Shown: positions 42,806 to 51,645, numbered from the stretch's first letter. The stretch is 64,000 bases of DNA from Rhodocyclales bacterium (GCA_026399435.1 JAPLQX010000019.1:154557-218556); one strand, 5' to 3'. The notes: generated by a model from the letters alone, not told the origin. Translations and numbers: made by a program.

Positions 42806-43660
42806 TCAGTCCTTCGGCGGCGACAGTATCTGCGCCATCGCATCGGCCGCCTCGCGCAATTCGGGAACGCAGGTCAGCAGTTCGTCCAGCGAGCGGCGCG
42901 GCGTCGGCGCGTGGCAGGCGACGGCCGCCACCAGCTTGTCGTCGTTGCCGCGTACCGGTACCGCGACGGCGACCATGCCATGCACGAATTCCTCGTTGTC
43001 TATGCCCACCCCGCGCCGGGCGATCCGCTCCAGTTCCGCTTCGAGCTCGCGGCGGTCGGTGATCGTGCGCGGCGAATGCCGGGTCAATTGCAACTGATCG
43101 AGGATGCTGCGCCGCTCCAGCAGCGGCATAGCCGCGAGAAACAGCTTGCCGCTGGCCGTGCAGTGCATCGGCACCCAGGTGCCGGGTTCCAGATGCGCGC
43201 GCAGGGGTGCCGTAGTCTCTATGCGCTCCAGATAGAGCACACGCCCGCCATCGGGTACGGTCAGGTTGCAGGTCTCGCCCAGCGAGCGGACCAGATTCCT
43301 CAGCACGGCCCGGCACTCGCGCCGGATGTTGGAGCCGCGCAGCACCCGGAGGGCGAGGGTCGTCGACCGGGTGCCGGGGACATAGCCGCGCTCGGCCGGC
43401 ATGTATAGCAGATAGCCGCGCATCTCCATCGACCGCAGCAGGCGCATCAGGGTGCTTTTCGGCACCCGCATCATGTGGGCCAACTGAGCCAGGGTCAGCG
43501 GCTGGGATGATTCGCTGAGGATTTCGAGTATGGTCAGCGGTCGCAGGCGCCTGATGTCCTCGCTCGAATCCGCATCATGGGCTGTCTGCTCTTCATTCGC
43601 CCCGGGCTCGACCCAGGCCGCAGTGTGGTATTGACCCGTCTGGGCCTGTTTTTGTTTGAT
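42806..43660 (-). CDS. IclR family regulator with apparent ATC start
   Basis: The track gives 225 aa from a TTG at 43483, which cuts the DNA-binding domain in half. The frame stays open upstream and encodes the missing part (RRLRPLTILEILSESSQPLTLAQLAHMMRVPKSTLMRLLRSMEMRGYLL). There is no ATG, GTG or TTG between the in-frame TGA near 43719 and 43483. A perfect SD (AGAGGAG) sits 7 nt before an ATC codon at 43660, exactly where ATG is expected. Starting there gives 284 aa, normal for IclR. Effector domain: GETCNLTVPDGGRVLYLERIET, WVPMHCTASGKLFLAAM. Downstream of the TRAP/CBS genes, so the probable isethionate regulator, if functional. Confidence 0.8.
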   Translation of the reverse strand: MKQKQAQTGQYHTAAWVEPGANEEQTAHDADSSEDIRRLRPLTILEILSESSQPLTLAQLAHMMRVPKSTLMRLLRSMEMRGYLLYMPAERGYVPGTRSTTLALRVLRGSNIRRECRAVLRNLVRSLGETCNLTVPDGGRVLYLERIETTAPLRAHLEPGTWVPMHCTASGKLFLAAMPLLERRSILDQLQLTRHSPRTITDRRELEAELERIARRGVGIDNEEFVHGMVAVAVPVRGNDDKLVAAVACHAPTPRRSLDELLTCVPELREAADAMAQILSPPKD

Positions 43661-43786
43661 GTTCCCGCTCCTCTGCAGATTCTTTCGGGGCGACCGGTCT
43701 GCGCCGGTCGATGGTCAGGTAGGTCGAAGCATATTCCAGATTGCTGCTCGAACTTGCCCATTGAATCCGGCGGCCGGTGTTCCAGG

Positions 43787-44455
43787 TTAGGCTCTGCGGA
43801 TCAGGTGGTTTTCCAGTCGAACGACGCCAACGGTGGCCTCGGCCGCGGCACGTGCCGCCTCGATCTGCAATTCGGAGTCGACCACCCCCCAAAGCTCCAC
43901 TGCGCCGTCGGTGACCGTGACGTTGACCAGATGCATCGGAAGCTCGGCTTCATTCAGCGCCTTCAGCAGCAAGGTGCGCAGCGCCGAGTCTTCGACGCGG
44001 ACACCGGTCGGCTTTTGCCAGGTCGCCACGCCGCGCAGCAGGTTGGCACGGCTGACGATGCCGACCAATTTGCCGTTCTCGATCACCGGCACGCGCTTGA
44101 TGTGATACTTCTCGAGCATGGCGGCGATTTCGGTAAGCGGAGTGTCGGGCGCGACGGTAATCACGTCCCTGGTCATCACATCCCGTGCACGTCGGCCGAC
44201 TTCCCGCAAATAGCGTTCCGACGGCTCTTGGGGCGTGGCGAGCAGGCGCAGCCACCATGACGGGCGGCGGCGTGTTTCCGCTTCGGCGCGGTGCAGGAGA
44301 TCCCCTTCGCTGACGATGCCAATCAAATTGCCATCCTCGGCGATCACGGGAACTGCGCTGATATGGGCGTCGAGCAGGGTTCGGGCGATCTCCCCCACAT
44401 CCGTATCGGGTGTCACGGTGAGGATCGCCGTTGTCATGACGTCTTTGGCTAGCAT
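43787..44455 (-). CDS. CBS-pair and BON domain protein
   Basis: 222 aa. Two CBS motifs (residues ~5-60: DVMTTAILTVTPDTDVGEIARTLLDAHISAVPVI; ~95-145: VMTRDVITVAPDTPLTEIAAMLEKYHIKRVPVI) followed by a BON domain (~155-222: SALRTLLLKALNEAELPMHLVNVTVTDGAVELWGVV). CBS pairs bind adenine nucleotides or SAM. It starts 37 nt after the TRAP large permease, so it may modulate uptake or the regulator by energy state (inference). Unusual company for a TRAP operon. Confidence 0.9.
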   Translation of the reverse strand: MLAKDVMTTAILTVTPDTDVGEIARTLLDAHISAVPVIAEDGNLIGIVSEGDLLHRAEAETRRRPSWWLRLLATPQEPSERYLREVGRRARDVMTRDVITVAPDTPLTEIAAMLEKYHIKRVPVIENGKLVGIVSRANLLRGVATWQKPTGVRVEDSALRTLLLKALNEAELPMHLVNVTVTDGAVELWGVVDSELQIEAARAAAEATVGVVRLENHLIRRA

Positions 44456-44492
44456 GATGGATTCTCTCCAGTTTTCGGTGGCATGGTGCCGT

Positions 44493-45803
44493 TCAATTGT
44501 GGGTGACCATCCAGGTCGCCAATTGCGGGAACATCATTACCAGGCCGACCCCGACGAGTTGCAGGATCATGAACTGGAACATGCCGGCGTAGATATCCTT
44601 GAGTTCCCATTGCGGCACCACGCCCTTCAGGAAATAGGCGGACAGGGCCACCGGCGGTGATAGCCATGCGGTCTGTAGCGTCATCGCGACCAGGGTGCAG
44701 AACCAGATCAGGTCGATGTTCAGCGCCTGGACGATAGGCAGCACGATCGGCACCACGATGAGCACGATGGGTACCCATTCGAGAGGCCAGCCAAGGACGA
44801 AGATCAGTCCCAGGATCACGATCAGCATCAGCGTCGGCGGCAAGGCCAGGCTGGTCAGCAAGCCGGCAAGATACTCGGCGCTGCCCAGGCGGGAGAACAC
44901 GGCGCCGAACAGATTCGATGCGGTCACCAGCATCAGGATCATGCTCGATACCTCGAGCGTCTGGAAGGCCGAGCGGCGAATCTTCGCCATGGTCATGCGC
45001 CGGCTCAGCAGCGTCAGGATGAACACGGCGGCGCAACCCACCGCGCCGGCATCGGTGGGTGTGGCGATGCCCATCAGGATCACGCCCAGCGTGGCGATGA
45101 TCACCACGATCACCGGGACGACGCCGATCACCAGGTCCTTCACCACCGCCATCATGGAGGTCGCGCGCATTTCCGGTGGCAGCTCGGGGCCGAGCGCCGG
45201 ATTCAGCCAGCAACGCACCAGGCACCAGACGGTGAAGATGGTGGAAAGCAGCAAACCCGGGAGCACCGCCGCGGCGAACAGGTCGGTCGCCGGCACCCCC
45301 ACCACAGGCCCCATGACGATCAGCATTACCGAGGGCGGGATCAGGATGCCCAGCGTGCCGCCGGCGGCGATCGCCCCGGCACTCATCTTGGTGTCGTAGC
45401 CGCTCTTGATCATCGCCGGCCCGGCCATGACGCCGAGCAGGGTCACCGAGGAACCGACAATGCCGGTGGCCGCCGCAAAGATCGTCGCGGTGATCAGCAC
45501 TGCCAGGTAGAGGGAGCCGCGGAGGCCGGCCAGCAATTGCTGGATGCCGGTAAACATGCGCTCCATCAGGCCCGACTGTTCGAGCAGAAAACCCATGAAC
45601 AGGAAGAAGGGAATCGAGGCCAGCACGGTGTCCTTCATCACCGAGAAGGTCTGCAGCACCGCGAGATCGAACACCATCGGCCCGTACGCGACGAAGCCGG
45701 TGCCGAGCGCCACGGCGCCCAGCGTGAAGGCGATCGGGAAGCCGATGAAAATGATGCCGAACAGGGCCACCAGGGCAAGCAGCCCGAAAAGTTCGTTGCT
45801 CAT
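44493..45803 (-). CDS. TRAP transporter large permease (DctM)
   Basis: 436 aa from ATG 45803 (SD GGAGG); the 644-aa track ORF is a read-through of dctQ. About 12 membrane segments with DctM signatures: PFFLFMGFLLEQSGLMERMF, TGIVGSSVTLLGVMAGPAM, AAGGTLGILIPPSVMLIV and GIATPTDAGAVG. Sodium-driven uptake subunit. With DctQ and DctP it forms the probable isethionate TRAP carrier next to the IseJ-like oxidoreductase. Confidence 0.94.
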   Translation of the reverse strand: MSNELFGLLALVALFGIIFIGFPIAFTLGAVALGTGFVAYGPMVFDLAVLQTFSVMKDTVLASIPFFLFMGFLLEQSGLMERMFTGIQQLLAGLRGSLYLAVLITATIFAAATGIVGSSVTLLGVMAGPAMIKSGYDTKMSAGAIAAGGTLGILIPPSVMLIVMGPVVGVPATDLFAAAVLPGLLLSTIFTVWCLVRCWLNPALGPELPPEMRATSMMAVVKDLVIGVVPVIVVIIATLGVILMGIATPTDAGAVGCAAVFILTLLSRRMTMAKIRRSAFQTLEVSSMILMLVTASNLFGAVFSRLGSAEYLAGLLTSLALPPTLMLIVILGLIFVLGWPLEWVPIVLIVVPIVLPIVQALNIDLIWFCTLVAMTLQTAWLSPPVALSAYFLKGVVPQWELKDIYAGMFQFMILQLVGVGLVMMFPQLATWMVTHN

Positions 45804-46366
45804 GTGGCCTCCCTGCCGAGGCCGGTCTGTCCTGCGCCTTCCGGCCAGCGCCCGTTTATCGCGGCATCGAGACTCTTGCAGAATTCGGAAACTCCCTGGA
45901 TCGCCAGCAGCAATCCAGTCAATGGCATCGCGGCCTTGAAGGGCCAGGTGATCGGCATCCAGGGGCTGCTGACGAAGCGTTCGCCCGTCATGAAGGCCTT
46001 GGCGAAGTAATCCCAGCCGTACCACAGAAATATCGCGGCGAAGGGCATGAACATCACGATGTAACAAAGCGCATCGACGATACCCTGGGTGCGCGGCGAC
46101 CATTCGCCATAGAGCGAGTCGGTGCGGATGTGTCCCTTGCGTTGCAGCGTGTAGGCCGACCCGAGCATGAAGAAGGAGCCATAGAGCATGAAGGTCATGT
46201 CGTATGCCCACAGCGTCGGGGAATCGAATACGTAGCGCGCCACGACCTCGTATACGAGCGACAACACCATGGGGATGATCAGCCAGGCGGTCAGCTTGCC
46301 GGACCAGATGGCGACGGGATCGAGCGCATGCGCGATCCGCAGCAGTTTTGAGGGATGTCCGGTCAT
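45800..46366 (-). CDS. TRAP transporter small permease (DctQ)
   Basis: 188 aa from ATG 46366 (MTGHPSKLLRIAHALD). Four membrane segments with the DctQ-type LVYEVVARYVFDSPTLWAYDMTFMLYGSFFMLGSAYTLQRKGHIRTD. Overlaps dctM by ATGA. The GKLTAWLIIPM stretch opens TM1. An earlier in-frame start at 46417 is possible. Confidence 0.92.
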   Translation of the reverse strand: MTGHPSKLLRIAHALDPVAIWSGKLTAWLIIPMVLSLVYEVVARYVFDSPTLWAYDMTFMLYGSFFMLGSAYTLQRKGHIRTDSLYGEWSPRTQGIVDALCYIVMFMPFAAIFLWYGWDYFAKAFMTGERFVSSPWMPITWPFKAAMPLTGLLLAIQGVSEFCKSLDAAINGRWPEGAGQTGLGREAT

Positions 46367-46453
46367 AAGTCCTGTATCCGAGAGTAATCCAGCAGGTTGA
46401 ATGCGGTGCACGGCCATGACCGTGCACCGCTCAGATCGCGCTTCGTGGCGAGC

Positions 46454-47566
46454 TTATTTGGTGCCTAGCGCTTCGGCGCCAAGGCTGTAATACAGCCCGT
46501 TGATCTTGGTCCAGTAGGGCACCACGATCTTGGCATAGGCGCGTTGCGATTCCAGAACTTCCTTGAACAAGGGATTGCGTGCCGCCTCGCGGTCATACAC
46601 CACATTGGTTGCCTTGAGGAAGGCCGAGAAGAACTCCTTCGGCGTGTCATGCACGATGACCTTGTGATCCTTCTGCAGCTTTTCCAGCGCCTTTGCATTG
46701 CGATCCACGTTGAAGGCATAGGTTTCCGTGATGGTCGCCATCACAGCGCCCTCGATCACCGCCTTCAGGTCTGCCGGCAGCTTGTTCCAGACGGTCTTGT
46801 TGATCAGTATCTCGCCGACGTCCGACGACTGGTGCATGCCCTGCAGGTAGTAGTGCTTGAACACATTGTGGAAGCCGAGGATCATGTCGTCGGCCGGGCC
46901 GATCCATTCCGCCGCGTCGATGACGCCGCGCTGTGCGGCCGGAACGATCTCGCCGCCCGGCATGGCGACGGCGTTGATCCCCATTTCCTTGAAAATCTCT
47001 CCCGTCAATCCGGGGGGCGAGCGGTATTTCATCTTCTTCATGTCGGCGATCGAACTGATCGGCGTCTTGAACCAGCCGAACGGATCCGGGCCCATCGGTT
47101 GCATCATGAAGGGCTTGATGTTCATCTTCAGGCCGCTCTCATACAGCTTCTCGTAGAGCGCATTGCCGCCCCCCTGCGACAGCCAGGCCATATGCGATAT
47201 CTGGTCCATGCCGGTGCCGGCGCCTGCGGCCGGATTCGAGAACAGGGCGGCCGCGCTGTTCTTGCCCGACCAATAGTGCGTCCAGGCAAAACCGCCATCG
47301 ACCACGCCCTTGTCTACCGCGTCGAGGATCTCGAAGGCATTGACCACCGCGCCGTCAGGCAGGATGTCCATCTTGATGCGGCCGTTGGACATCTTGTCCA
47401 CGCGGTCGGCAAAGCGCTTCATCAGGTCGAAGTAGATGCTCGCGGTCGGAACCGCTGTCTGGATTTTCATCCGCGTCACTTGCTGGGCCTGCGCCATGCC
47501 GCCGGCGGCGACCAGCATTGCCGCGACGGCCCCCACCAAGAGTTTCCGTATCAAAGTCGCCATCAT
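46454..47566 (-). CDS. TRAP transporter substrate-binding protein (DctP)
   Basis: 370 aa from ATG 47566 (SD GGAGG), signal peptide MMATLIRKLLVGAVAAMLVAAGGMAQAQ. DctP-family features: KRFADRVDKMSNGRIKMDILPDGAVV, MKKMKYRSPPGLTGEIFKEMGINAVAMPGGEIVPAAQRGVIDAAEW with the conserved Arg that holds the carboxylate or sulfonate. Belongs to the longer DctP subgroup (about 350-370 aa). Isethionate is the inferred ligand from the neighbouring IseJ-like enzyme and xsc. Confidence 0.92.
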   Translation of the reverse strand: MMATLIRKLLVGAVAAMLVAAGGMAQAQQVTRMKIQTAVPTASIYFDLMKRFADRVDKMSNGRIKMDILPDGAVVNAFEILDAVDKGVVDGGFAWTHYWSGKNSAAALFSNPAAGAGTGMDQISHMAWLSQGGGNALYEKLYESGLKMNIKPFMMQPMGPDPFGWFKTPISSIADMKKMKYRSPPGLTGEIFKEMGINAVAMPGGEIVPAAQRGVIDAAEWIGPADDMILGFHNVFKHYYLQGMHQSSDVGEILINKTVWNKLPADLKAVIEGAVMATITETYAFNVDRNAKALEKLQKDHKVIVHDTPKEFFSAFLKATNVVYDREAARNPLFKEVLESQRAYAKIVVPYWTKINGLYYSLGAEALGTK

Positions 47567-47635
47567 TGCCTCCTCCGTTATGTAATTAAAACCGGAACCC
47601 CAGACCCGTCGGGTCATGACGGCTCCACTATTGCC

Positions 47636-49246
47636 TTATGGGCAATTCCTTGCTGCAGCATCTTCACGAATCATGTCGGCGGCCTTTTCGGCGATCATTA
47701 TGGTGGGCGCGTTGGTGTTGCCCGAGACGATCTCCGGCATGATGGAAGCATCCACCACGCGCAGCCCGAAAATGCCGTGCACCTTGAGGCGCTCATCGAC
47801 CACCGCCAGCGGATCATTGCCCATCTTGCAGGTGCCCGCCGGGTGATAGATGGTTTGGCTGTAGCGTCTTGCGGCATCCAGCAATTCCTCGTCCGTCTGG
47901 AACTGGGCGCCCGGAACAAATTCGGAAAGAATGTGCGGAGCAAGAGCGGGCGCTTGTGCAATACGGCGGGCCAGCTTGATGCCACCGATCACCACCGGAA
48001 AATCCCGTTCATCCGACAGGTAATTCGGCTGGATCGCGGGATACACCACGACATTCGCCGACCGAATCTGAATGCGTCCCCGACTGAAGGGACGCAACTG
48101 GCAGACCGAGGAGGTAAAAGCGGAAAACCGATGCGCTCCTTCACCCGGCTTGTCGGCGCTCAAGGGCTGCATATGGAACTGGATGTCCGGCCGGGTCACA
48201 CTCGGGCCGGAGCGCGTAAAGATGGCGACCTGGCTCGCTGCCAGCGTCAGCGGACCGGTACGCGACAACACGTACTGCATCCCGATCCACAACTTGTTGA
48301 GCGGATTATTGACCTCGTCGTTCAAGGTGCGCTCGCGGGTCTTGAAGACCAGTCTCACCTGTAGATGATCCTGGAGATTTTCTCCGACGCCCGGCAGGTC
48401 CAGCACTACCGGCACGCCTACGCGCCACAGAAGATCGGCGGGGCCGACGCCTGAACATTGCAGAATCTGGGGCGAACCGATTGCGCCGGCCGACAGTATC
48501 ACTTCCGCTTTCGCCGTCGCCTGCCGCAGTTGCCCGCGCTGCATGAATTCGACACCGACGGCACGCCTGCCGTCGAACAGCACCCGTGTGGTCTGCGCAC
48601 GGGTTTCAACCGTCAGATTCGGGCGTCGCCGTGCCGGCTTCAGGAAGCCCTTGGCCGTACTCCAGCGGAAGCCCCGGTGGGCGGTTTGCTGGAAATAGCT
48701 CACTCCTTCCTGTTCGGCGCCATTCGGATCATCGTTGAAGGGAATGCCGAGTTCCATGGCTGCCTTGACGAAGTGATCGGCAATCGGGCGGTTCAGCCGA
48801 AGATCCGAAACCTTCTGTGGCCCGCCGATTCCGTGATACTCATTGGCCCCGCGCTCCTGATCTTCCGACTTCCTGAAATAGGGCAGCACATCGTCGTAAC
48901 TCCAGCCCTTGTTTCCCAACCCCGCCCAGCGATCGTAGTCGGCCCGCTGGCCGCGGATGTACAGCAAGCCGTTGAGGGAACTGGATCCGCCCAGCACCTT
49001 GCCCCGCGGCCACTGAAGCTGACGATTGGCGATGCCCGGATCCGGCTCGGTGACATAGCACCAGTCCAGCTTCGGGTCATGCATCGTCTTGAAGTAGCCC
49101 ACCGGAACATGGATCCAGGGATTCCAGTCTTCACCACCGGCCTCGAGGAGCAGAACATGATTTCGAGGGTCCTCCGACAACCGATTAGCGAGGACACAGC
49201 CTGCTGATCCGGCGCCGACTACGATGTAGTCGAAATCGAAGGACAT
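47636..49246 (-). CDS. GMC oxidoreductase, probable isethionate dehydrogenase (IseJ-like)
   Basis: 536 aa FAD enzyme of the glucose-methanol-choline family: dinucleotide motif [24 protein letters not shown] signature [21 protein letters not shown]-terminal active-site [10 protein letters not shown] and [17 protein letters not shown]. Generic annotation would be choline dehydrogenase. Context instead suggests IseJ: isethionate dehydrogenase of C. necator is, as I recall, of this flavoprotein type, and here the gene heads an operon with a TRAP carrier near xsc. It would oxidise isethionate to sulfoacetaldehyde. Specificity is inferred. Confidence 0.85.
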   Translation of the reverse strand: MSFDFDYIVVGAGSAGCVLANRLSEDPRNHVLLLEAGGEDWNPWIHVPVGYFKTMHDPKLDWCYVTEPDPGIANRQLQWPRGKVLGGSSSLNGLLYIRGQRADYDRWAGLGNKGWSYDDVLPYFRKSEDQERGANEYHGIGGPQKVSDLRLNRPIADHFVKAAMELGIPFNDDPNGAEQEGVSYFQQTAHRGFRWSTAKGFLKPARRRPNLTVETRAQTTRVLFDGRRAVGVEFMQRGQLRQATAKAEVILSAGAIGSPQILQCSGVGPADLLWRVGVPVVLDLPGVGENLQDHLQVRLVFKTRERTLNDEVNNPLNKLWIGMQYVLSRTGPLTLAASQVAIFTRSGPSVTRPDIQFHMQPLSADKPGEGAHRFSAFTSSVCQLRPFSRGRIQIRSANVVVYPAIQPNYLSDERDFPVVIGGIKLARRIAQAPALAPHILSEFVPGAQFQTDEELLDAARRYSQTIYHPAGTCKMGNDPLAVVDERLKVHGIFGLRVVDASIMPEIVSGNTNAPTIMIAEKAADMIREDAAARNCP

Positions 49247-49269
49247 TTCGTGCGTTCTCCTCTTTGTAC

Positions 49270-49317
49270 GGTTCCGTTGAGCCGAACCATCTTATGAATA
49301 TGGAACGATATGTTTCA
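49270..49317 (-). promoter_or_regulatory. Operator-like inverted repeats upstream of the IseJ-like gene
   Basis: GGTTC-N9-GAACC (49270-49288) and TGGAAC-GATAT-GTTTCA (49301-49317). The second has IclR-type half-sites and shares ATATGGAA and TGTTTCAA with the xsc promoter region. Confidence 0.5.
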
Positions 49318-49504
49318 ATAGTGCAGAACTGAACTATCTTCAACATCGGTCTCTGCTGCAAGAAAAATCGATAGGCAAGCGGGTAAATGAAACGGAATCC
49401 GAATCTATGACGTCAAAATCGTGATTGACCTTGCTTGCGGCAGAGGTTTTCGACGGCGCGTACAGGCCGACCGATTGCCCGGCATCGCGCAATGACAGCT
49501 GTTT

Positions 49505-49526
49505 CGCCGTGTCGCCAGCGCCGACT
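49505..49526 (-). repeat. 22-bp dispersed motif, copy f
   Basis: Exact inverted copy of the motif at 42755-42776 (22 of 22 bases). Confidence 0.85.
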
Positions 49527-49568
49527 CCTCTTGTATGCTTCGACTTTTCACCCATTCCCGCACCCGCC

Positions 49569-50873
49569 ATGCCCCTGACCGCCCAAGCCCGCAAGACTGC
49601 ACAAGAACTGATCGCCTTCATCGACGCCAGCCCCAGCCCCTGGCACGCGGTGGTGAGTGTCGAGGAGCGCCTGCTGGCGCGGGGCTTCACCCGGCTGGAG
49701 GAGGGCGAGCGCTGGCAGCTTGCGCCGGGCGGGCGTTACTACACGGTGCGCGGTGGCGCGTCGCTGATTGCCTTCGTGATGGGCAGCCGGCCGCTGGCGG
49801 AAACCGGTTTTCGCATCGTCGGCGCCCATACCGATTCACCGGGGCTGCGCCTCAAGCCGCGGGCGGCCATCGCCGGCGACGGCTTGCTGCGCCTGGGGGT
49901 GGAGGTGTATGGCGGGCCGATACTGGCCACCTTTACCGACCGCGACCTGAGCCTCGCCGGGCGCGTCGTGATGCGCACGGCGGCGGGGCCGCAGACGCGG
50001 CTGCTGCGCTTCGAGCAGCCGCTGGTGCGGCTGCCCAACCTGGCGATCCACATGAATCGCGAGGTGAATGAGCAGGGCCTGAAGCTCAACAAGCAGACCG
50101 AGCTGCCGCTGATCCTCGGCCAGTTGGGCGAAGAGGAAGATGCCGAAGCCCGCCTGCGCAAGCTGCTGGCGGACGCGGTGCAGGGAGAGGCGTCCGATCT
50201 GCTGAGCTGGGAGCTGGCGGTCTATGACGTGCAGAAGGGCTGCCTGTGGGGCGCGGACGAGGAGTTCATCGCCGACAGCCAGTTGGACAACCTGGCGTCC
50301 TGCCATGCGGCGATCGCCGCGCTGATGGCGGCCGAGCAGCCGACGTCGACCTGCGTGGCGGCCCTGTTCGACCACGAGGAGGTCGGCAGCGAGAGCGCCG
50401 CCGGGGCCGGCGGCAGCTTCGTCACCGACGTGCTGGCGCGCATCGGCCTGCAGGCGGGCCTCGACGGCGAGGACAGTCTTCGCGCGATGGCCCGGAGCTT
50501 CTTCATCAGCGCCGACATGGCGCATGCCTGGCAGCCGAATTTCCCCGCTGCCTACGAGCCCGACCACAAGGTGATGATGAACGGCGGGCCGGTGATCAAG
50601 ACCAACGCCAGCCAGCGTTACAGTACCCAGGCGGAGACGGCGGCGCGCTTCATGGGCCTGTGCGAGCAGGCCGGCGTGCCTTGCCAGCAGTACGCGCATC
50701 GCACCGACCTGGGCTGCGGCAGCACCATCGGTCCGATCGTCGCCGCACGCCTGGGCATCGCCAGCGTGGATGTCGGCTCGCCCATGTGGGCGATGCACAG
50801 CGCCCGCGAGAGCGCCGGTGCGCATGATCAGGCCTGCATGATCGCCGCGCTGACGGCGGCATTTGGCAGCTGA
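49569..50873 (+). CDS. apeB: M18 family aminopeptidase
   Basis: 434 aa from ATG 49569; the longer track ORF begins in the repeat-bearing intergenic region. Zinc ligands and signatures of M18 aspartyl aminopeptidases: GAHTDSPGLRLKP (His/Asp), LDNLASCHA, DHEEVGSESAAGAGGSF, ISADMAHAWQPNF, and HRTDLGCGSTIGPI. Cytosolic dodecameric exopeptidase that removes N-terminal residues. Single gene; no regulatory sign. Confidence 0.95.
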   Translation: MPLTAQARKTAQELIAFIDASPSPWHAVVSVEERLLARGFTRLEEGERWQLAPGGRYYTVRGGASLIAFVMGSRPLAETGFRIVGAHTDSPGLRLKPRAAIAGDGLLRLGVEVYGGPILATFTDRDLSLAGRVVMRTAAGPQTRLLRFEQPLVRLPNLAIHMNREVNEQGLKLNKQTELPLILGQLGEEEDAEARLRKLLADAVQGEASDLLSWELAVYDVQKGCLWGADEEFIADSQLDNLASCHAAIAALMAAEQPTSTCVAALFDHEEVGSESAAGAGGSFVTDVLARIGLQAGLDGEDSLRAMARSFFISADMAHAWQPNFPAAYEPDHKVMMNGGPVIKTNASQRYSTQAETAARFMGLCEQAGVPCQQYAHRTDLGCGSTIGPIVAARLGIASVDVGSPMWAMHSARESAGAHDQACMIAALTAAFGS

Positions 50874-50927
50874 GCGGCGCGGCTTGATGGGCGCAGTTGC
50901 CTGCCCGCGCTTCGTTGCTCGCCTGCT

Positions 50928-51644
50928 TCAGATCGTCCTGCCCTCACCAGCCTCTTCGTAAGTCTTTCCGTCGCGGATGTGATAAATGCGACGGAAGGTC
51001 GGGATGATTTTTTCGTCGTGGGTGACGACGATGATCGCGGTCTGATATTGCTGCGCCATCTGGTTGAGGATGTGCATCACCGTCAGCGCGCGCTCGCTGT
51101 CCAGCGGCGCGGTCGGTTCGTCGGCGAGGATTACCGGCGGCTGGTTGGCCAGCGCCCGTGCGATGGCCACGCGTTGCTGCTCGCCACCGGAAAGTTCCGA
51201 CACCGCGGCGCCGGCGCGGTGGGCAACGTCCAGTGCCTGCAGCAGTTCCAGCGCCCGCTGGCGTGCGATGCCGTTGCCTTTGCCGGCCAGCATCAGCGAC
51301 AGGGCGACGTTGTCGGTCACGTCGAGAAACGGGATCAGGTAGGGTGCCTGGAAGACGAAGCCGATGCGATCGCGGCGCAAGGCCCGCAAGTCGTCGATCT
51401 GCCAGCCGGAGGCGCTGCCGTCGTAAATGTTCTGGCCGCCCAGTTGCATGCGACCGCCGGTGGGTTCGATTACCGCGCCCAGGCATTTCAGCAGGGTGGA
51501 CTTGCCCGAGCCGCTCGGCCCCACCAGGCCCACCACCTCGCCCGGCGCAATGCTCATGTCCACGCCTTTCAGCGCATCCACGGCGGTGTCGCCGCTGCCG
51601 TAGCGCTTGGTCAGGCCCTCGATATGGATTGCCGGCAAGGTCAT
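50928..51644 (-). CDS. ABC export ATPase (DevA/MacB/LolD type)
   Basis: 238 aa. Walker A GPSGSGKST, signature LSGGEQQRVAIARAL, Walker B VILADEPTAPLDSERA (the usual G-N after DEPT is A-P), switch VTHDEK. Works with the FtsX-like permease and HlyD-type adaptor encoded immediately upstream. Cargo unknown; such systems export lipids, macrolides or glycolipids. Confidence 0.93.
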   Translation of the reverse strand: MTLPAIHIEGLTKRYGSGDTAVDALKGVDMSIAPGEVVGLVGPSGSGKSTLLKCLGAVIEPTGGRMQLGGQNIYDGSASGWQIDDLRALRRDRIGFVFQAPYLIPFLDVTDNVALSLMLAGKGNGIARQRALELLQALDVAHRAGAAVSELSGGEQQRVAIARALANQPPVILADEPTAPLDSERALTVMHILNQMAQQYQTAIIVVTHDEKIIPTFRRIYHIRDGKTYEEAGEGRTI

Positions 51645-51645
51645 G

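Larger units (their letters stand above)
49247..49568. other. Intergenic region between iseJ-like gene and aminopeptidase
   Basis: 322 bp without a gene. Near the iseJ-like start it holds operator-like inverted repeats and the minus-strand promoter; further right it carries the inverted 22-bp motif copy f. The 182-bp stretch 49320-49500 shows nothing I can interpret. Confidence 0.5.

Noticed and set aside
42806-43483. IclR gene starting at TTG 43483
   Set aside because: It deletes half of the winged helix although the homologous sequence continues upstream in frame.
44493-46427. 644-aa TRAP large-permease ORF
   Set aside because: The N-terminal part is dctQ in another frame; ATG 45803 with GGAGG is the proper start.
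47636-49246. Choline dehydrogenase (betA) assignment
   Set aside because: The fold fits, but no betaine aldehyde dehydrogenase, BetI or choline transporter is nearby; context favours a sulfonate alcohol.
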